From: Siphonodentalium dalli
Taxonomy: Eukaryota > Mollusca > Scaphopoda > Gadilida > Siphonodentaliidae
NCBI GenBank assembly: GCA_032622095.1
Contig: CP136061.1
Coordinates: 195,904,935 to 195,968,934 of the forward strand
Length of the DNA: 64,000 bases
Direction: 5' to 3'
The position numbers and the translations under genes were made by a program. Positions 58,732 to 64,000 of this stretch are shown piece after piece. Numbering within the stretch: the stretch's first letter is position 1; every line of letters begins with the position of its first letter. The notes under the pieces were generated by a model. It saw only the letters and a program-made list of their open reading frames with translations, searched no databases and was not told the DNA's origin.

Positions 58732-61700
58732 GGTTAGAAGGAACTAAATAAGTAGAATTACGTCCCTTTCGTTTTTACAGGGTATCTCGAATACGAGTTT
58801 AAAAAATTCTGGCGCGCGATTGGCGTATAATATGTCAAATAATTTTACAAATTCAAGAAATATAATACCCATAGCATGTAAAAACGTGGGCGTTTCCTAA
58901 TCTGAAATGCGTTCGTGTCCAAACAATGGCGGGATATTGAGGCTGTGTATTGGCTTTCGTCAGACTGTCAAATTATGTGCAAAAAGTGGGGTAGTGTGGA
59001 AAACATATGCTGGTTTTTTAAAAAGGCGTGGCTCGAAAGGTACTCCTATGTGCGAACAGATTCCGAAAGGGTTGGTCTTTACGAACGCATGCATCGTGCA
59101 CTTCGGAACTCGAAAATTTTGCGTGGGCGTGGTCAAACGTTAACACTGTGGCCTATGGAAAACATTTAGTTCCTTCTAACCTAAAGCAGAAAAATCGAAT
59201 TTTTCGTATTTCGGCTTATGATGGACAAAGGTGGTGAAAAATCACATAATTGTGATCTGATTTGCGAAGCATACATAGTTAGATATTACATTACGCCAGA
59301 ATTTGGATTTTATTGCCATTTTTCAGGAAGTGGGGAATATTTGCACCTAATAACCTTAGTGAGATTTTCATTTATTTATCGTTATTCTGTATCTGGTGTG
59401 CCACGTTAAGAGAGAAATAACCTCACATCGATATCTTTATCTATTTGTGGACATCTGACCATCAGCATAAACTTGATGTCTCGAGTATTTTTAACCATGC
59501 AGCTGCCAACTTGTCGACCACTTGGAAATTCCTATCTTCCTGATGCAAGGGGGGTGGGGTGTAAAAATCTAACTATTTATTCAGAAACCCGGACAATTTT
59601 GGTCAACTAAGCATATCATCTGAAACATGAGTTGCACGTATTGTCTATGCCGCTATATACATGCGCTTCATGCCCATTAAAGGCACCTTCTGTTAGTTTA
59701 ATTACCAAATTTTACCAAAATTTCCACATATTTTAAGAATTTTCCCAAATATGGCAAATCTCGGCATGAGATGACCCCGAGACAACCATAATTATTTATG
59801 TTGAACTGCAGACAGTACTGATCAATTCCCAACTATTAATTCTTTTATTTAGGAAGGGACGTTCCCATCATTGGCAACGACATGGACAAATTTCCACCAA
59901 AATTTCCCCAGTAGATCAACCATCTTCAGATACAGTGGGGTTAAAATAACCATGATTGCTGGGGAACGAGAACAAAGAAATGTGTAAAATCAGTTTTATT
60001 TAGCATAGATATGACACAGCTTCACGCAGAGGTAGTAGGAATTACATAGGGTCACGTTTGCACATCTCTTAAGGTTAGAAGGAACTAAATAAGTAGAATT
60101 ACGTCCCTTTCGTTTTTACAGGGTATCTCGAATACGAGTTAAAAAAATTCTGGCGCGCGATTGGCGTATAATATGTCAAATAATTTTACAAATTCAAGAA
60201 ATATAATACCCATAGCATGTAAAAACGTGGGCGTTTCCTAATCTGAAATGCGTTCGTGTCCAAACAATGGCGGGATATTGAGGCTGTGTATTGGCTTTCG
60301 TCAGACTGTCAAATTATGTGCAAAAAGTGGGGTAGTGTGGAAAACATATGCTGGTTTTTTAAAAAGGCGTGGCTCGAAAGGTACTCCTATGTGCGAACAG
60401 ATTCCGAAAGGGTTGGTCTTTACGAACGCATGCATCGTGCACTTCGGAACTCGAAAATTTTGCGTGGGCGTGGTCAAACGTTAACACTGTGGCCTATGGA
60501 AAACATTTAGTTCCTTCTAACCTAAAGCAGAAAAATCGAATTTTTCGTATTTCGGCTTATGATGGACAAAGGTGGTGAAAAATCACATAATTGTGATCTG
60601 ATTTGCGAAGCATACATAGTTAGACATTACATTACGCCAGAATTTGGATTTTATTGCCATTTTTCAGGAAGTGGGGAATATTTGCACCTAATAACCTTAG
60701 TGAGATTTTCATTTATTTATCGTTATTCTGTATCTGGTGTGCCACGTTAAGAGAGAAATAACCTCACATCGATATCTTTATCTATTTGTGGACATCTGAC
60801 CATCAGCATAAACTTGATGTCTCGAGTATTTTTAACCATGCAGCTGCCAACTTGTCGACCACTTGGAAATTCCTATCTTCCTGATGCAAGGGGGGTGGGG
60901 TGTAAAAATCTAACTATTTATTCAGAAACCCGGACAATTTTGGTCAACTAAGCATATCATCTGAAACATGATTTGCACGTATTGTCTATGCCGCTATATA
61001 CATGCGCTTCATGCCCATTAAAGGCACCTTCTGTTAGTTTAATTACCAAATTTTACCAAAATTTCCACATATTTTAAGAATTTTCCCAAACATGGCAAAT
61101 CTCGGCATGAGATGACCCCGAGACAACCATAATTATTTATGTTGAACTGCAGACAGTACTGATCAATTCCCAACTATTAATTCTTTTATTTAGGAAGGGA
61201 CGTTCCCATCATTGGCAACGACATGGACAAATTTCCACCAAAATTTCCCCAGTAGATCAACCATCTTCAGATACAGTGGGGTTAAAATAACCATGATTGC
61301 TGGGGAACGAGAACAAAGAAATGTGTAAAATCAGTTTTATTTAGCATAGATATGACACAGCTTCACGCAGAGGTAGTAGGAATTACATAGGGTCACGTTT
61401 GCACATCTCTTAAGGTTAGAAGGAACTAAATAAGTAGAATTACGTCCCTTTCGTTTTTACAGGGTATCTCGAATACGAGTTTAAAAAATTCTGGCGCGCG
61501 ATTGGCGTATAATATGTCAAATAATTTTACAAATTCAAGAAATATAATACCCATAGCATGTAAAAACGTGGGCGTTTCCTAATCTGAAATGCGTTCGTGT
61601 CCAAACAATGGCGGGATATTGAGGCTGTGTATTGGCTTTCGTCAGACTGTCAAATTATGTGCAAAAAGTGGGGTAGTGTGGAAAACATATGCTGGTTTTT

Positions 61701-63662
61701 TAAAAAGGCGTGGCTCGAAAGGTACTCCTATGTGCGAACAGATTCCGAAAGGGTTGGTCTTTACGAACGCATGCATCGTGCACTTCGGAACTCGAAAATT
61801 TTGCGTGGGCGTGGTCAAACGTTAACACTGTGGCCTATGGAAAACATTTAGTTCCTTCTAACCTAAAGGTTAGAAGGAACTAAATAAGTAGAATTACGTC
61901 CCTTTCGTTTTTACAGGGTATCTCGAATACGAGTTTAAAAAATTCTGGCGCGCGATTGGCGTATAATATGTCAAATAATTTTACAAATTCAAGAAATATA
62001 ATACCCATAGCATGTAAAAACGTGGGCGTTTCCTAATCTGAAATGCGTTCGTGTCCAAACAATGGCGGGATATTGAGGCTGTGTATTGGCTTTCGTCAGA
62101 CTGTCAAATTATGTGCAAAAAGTGGGGTAGTGTGGAAAACATATGCTGGTTTTTAAAAAAGGCGTGGCTCGAAAGGTACTCCTATGTGCGAACAGATTCC
62201 GAAAGGGTTGGTCTTTACGAACGCATGCATCGTGCACTTCGGAACTCGAAAATTTTGCGTGGGCGTGGTCAAACGTTAACACTGTGGCCTATGGAAAACA
62301 TTTAGTTCCTTCTAACCTAAAGCAGAAAAATCGAATTTTTCGTATTTCGGCTTATGATGGACAAAGGTGGTGAAAAATCACATAATTGTGATCTGATTTG
62401 CGAAGCATACATAGTTAGACATTACATTACGCCAGAATTTGGATTTTATTGCCATTTTTCAGGAAGTGGGGAATATTTGCACCTAATAACCTTAGTGAGA
62501 TTTTCATTTATTTATCGTTATTCTGTATCTGGTGTGCCACGTTAAGAGAGAAATAACCTCACATCGATATCTTTATCTATTTGTGGACATCTGACCATCA
62601 GCATAAACTTGATGTCTCGAGTATTTTTAACCATGCAGCTGCCAACTTGTCGACCACTTGGAAATTCCTATCTTCCTGATGCAAGGGGGGTGGGGTGTAA
62701 AAATCTAACTATTTTTTCAGAAACCCGGACAATTTTGGTCAACTAAGCATATCATCTGAAACATGATTTGCACGTATTGTCTATGCCGCTATATACATGC
62801 GCTTCATGCCCATTAAAGGCACCTTCTGTTAGTTTAATTACCAAATTTTACCAAAATTTCCACATATTTTAAGAATTTTCCCAAACATGGCAAATCTCGG
62901 CATGAGATGACCCCGAGACAACCATAATTATTTATGTTGAACTGCAGACAGTACTGATCAATTCCCAACTATTAATTCTTTTATTTAGGAAGGGACGTTC
63001 CCATCATTGGCAACGACATGGACAAATTTCCACCAAAATTTCCCCAGTAGATCAACCATCTTCAGATACAGTGGGGTTAAAATAACCATGATTGCTGGGG
63101 AACGAGAACAAAGAAATGTGTAAAATCAGTTTTATTTAGCATAGATATGACACAGCTTCACGCAGAGGTAGTAGGAATTACATAGGGTCACGTTTGCACA
63201 TCTCTTAAGGTTAGAAGGAACTAAATAAGTAGAATTACGTCCCTTTCGTTTTTACAGGGTATCTCGAATACGAGTTTAAAAAATTCTGGCGCGCGATTGG
63301 CGTATAATATGTCAAATAATTTTACAAATTCAAGAAATATAATACCCATAGCATGTAAAAACGTGGGCGTTTCCTAATCTGAAATGCGTTCGTGTCCAAA
63401 CAATGGCGGGATATTGAGGCTGTGTATTGGCTTTCGTCAGACTGTCAAATTATGTGCAAAAAGTGGGGTAGTGTGGAAAACATATGCTGGTTTTTTTAAA
63501 AGGCGTGGCTCGAAAGGTACTCCTATGTGCGAACAGATTCCGAAAGGGTTGGTCTTTACGAACGCATGCATCGTGCACTTCGGAACTCGAAAATTTTGCG
63601 TGGGCGTGGTCAAACGTTAACACTGTGGCCTATGGAAAACATTTAGTTCCTTCTAACCTAAA
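58732..63662. repeat. 4,931-bp higher-order repeat, copy 2 (third copy starts at 63,663)
   Basis: It carries every diagnostic variant of 53,801-58,731 in the same modules and order. I found no difference at the sites I compared. The following 338 bp are the start of another A module in the right phase for a third copy. Confidence 0.92.
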
Positions 63663-64000
63663 GGTTAGAAGGAACTAAATAAGTAGAATTACGTCCCTTT
63701 CGTTTTTACAGGGTATCTCGAATACGAGTTTAAAAAATTCTGGCGCGCGATTGGCGTATAATATGTCAAATAATTTTACAAATTCAAGAAATATAATACC
63801 CATAGCATGTAAAAACGTGGGCGTTTCCTAATCTGAAATGCGTTCGTGTCCAAACAATGGCGGGATATTGAGGCTGTGTATTGGCTTTCGTCAGACTGTC
63901 AAATTATGTGCAAAAAGTGGGGTAGTGTGGAAAACATATGCTGGTTTTTTAAAAAGGCGTGGCTCGAAAGGTACTCCTATGTGCGAACAGATTCCGAAAG

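Larger units (their letters stand above)
37707..64000. repeat. Two-module (A/B) tandem array, at least 26.3 kb
   Basis: There are 23 A modules (the last cut by the window end) and 18 B modules, all head to tail. A starts: 37707, 40824, 42165, 44393, 45734, 47075, 48416, 48870, 50211, 50665, 52006, 53347, 53801, 55142, 56483, 56937, 58278, 58732, 60073, 61414, 61868, 63209, 63663. B starts: 38161, 39049, 39937, 41278, 42619, 43506, 44847, 46188, 47529, 49324, 51119, 52460, 54255, 55596, 57391, 59186, 60527, 62322. The lengths add up exactly (22 x 454 + 16 x 887 + 2 x 888 = 25,956 up to 63,662). Copies differ by a handful of substitutions. A runs are never longer than two; B runs are three or two only in the left quarter. 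No credible gene lies inside. Confidence 0.97.

Noticed and set aside
37707-64000. CRISPR array or bacterial repeat locus
   Set aside because: Units are 454 and 887 bp with no short repeat-spacer pattern, and the window is clearly eukaryotic.
37707-64000. rDNA, histone or snRNA tandem cluster
   Set aside because: No recognisable rRNA, histone or snRNA sequence in either module.

Overview
The window is eukaryotic, AT-rich and almost entirely repetitive. It looks like intergenic or heterochromatic DNA from a metazoan. A marine invertebrate, perhaps a mollusc or another lophotrochozoan, is my guess from the style of the repeats: an APE-type LINE, a SINE-like unit with a CCGT/CTGT tract, many foldback elements and diverged satellites. 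This taxon is inference only. I recognise no host gene, no operon, no tRNA or rRNA gene and no CRISPR array. Almost all short open frames are accidents of repeats. The only real protein-coding traces are two dead non-LTR retrotransposon fragments.

Layout, left part. 1-9.1 kb holds diverged interspersed repeats, a 204-bp tandem array with a dimeric pattern (2.6-4.0 kb), a hairpin-rich 432-449 bp duplication (5.3-6.5 kb), a ~550 bp foldback (8.0-8.6 kb) and long G runs. From 9.3 to 22.6 kb an old satellite of about 195 bp monomers is interrupted by younger insertions. These are a decayed LINE on the minus strand (9.5-13.1 kb), a three-level nested palindrome (13.3-13.9 kb), a 3.4-kb foldback made of 122-bp repeats (15.4-18.8 kb) and a ~158-bp satellite with 317-bp dimer structure (19.1-21.5 kb). 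A second nested palindrome sits at 22.6-23.1 kb.

Middle part. 23.1-29.1 kb is mostly featureless. 29.1-33.9 kb carries a dispersed ~165-bp repeat family in two opposite orientations, split by an old foldback (31.1-32.1 kb) and a young, perfect 61-bp-arm hairpin (33.5 kb). 34.7-35.3 kb is a frameshifted retrotransposon ORF1 remnant. 37.46-37.71 kb looks like a LINE 3' end with a (TTGA)n tail.

Right part, and the main result. From 37,707 to the window end there is an array of at least 26.3 kb made of two near-identical modules. Module A is 450 bp with perfect 18-bp terminal inverted repeats, plus a TAAA linker (454 bp). Module B is 887/888 bp. The order is A BBB A B A BB A B A B A B AA B AA B A B AA B A B AA B AA B A B AA B AA. 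B-B junctions show an uninterrupted TAAA where A-containing junctions read TAA-[A]-TAAA. The simplest reading is that A is a MITE with PIF/Harbinger-like features (3-bp TAA target duplication) that entered a B satellite and was then amplified with it. A 4,931-bp higher-order repeat (A B A B A A B A) is present twice at the right end and starts a third time. The array begins exactly at an A inverted-repeat tip, and its right end lies outside the window.
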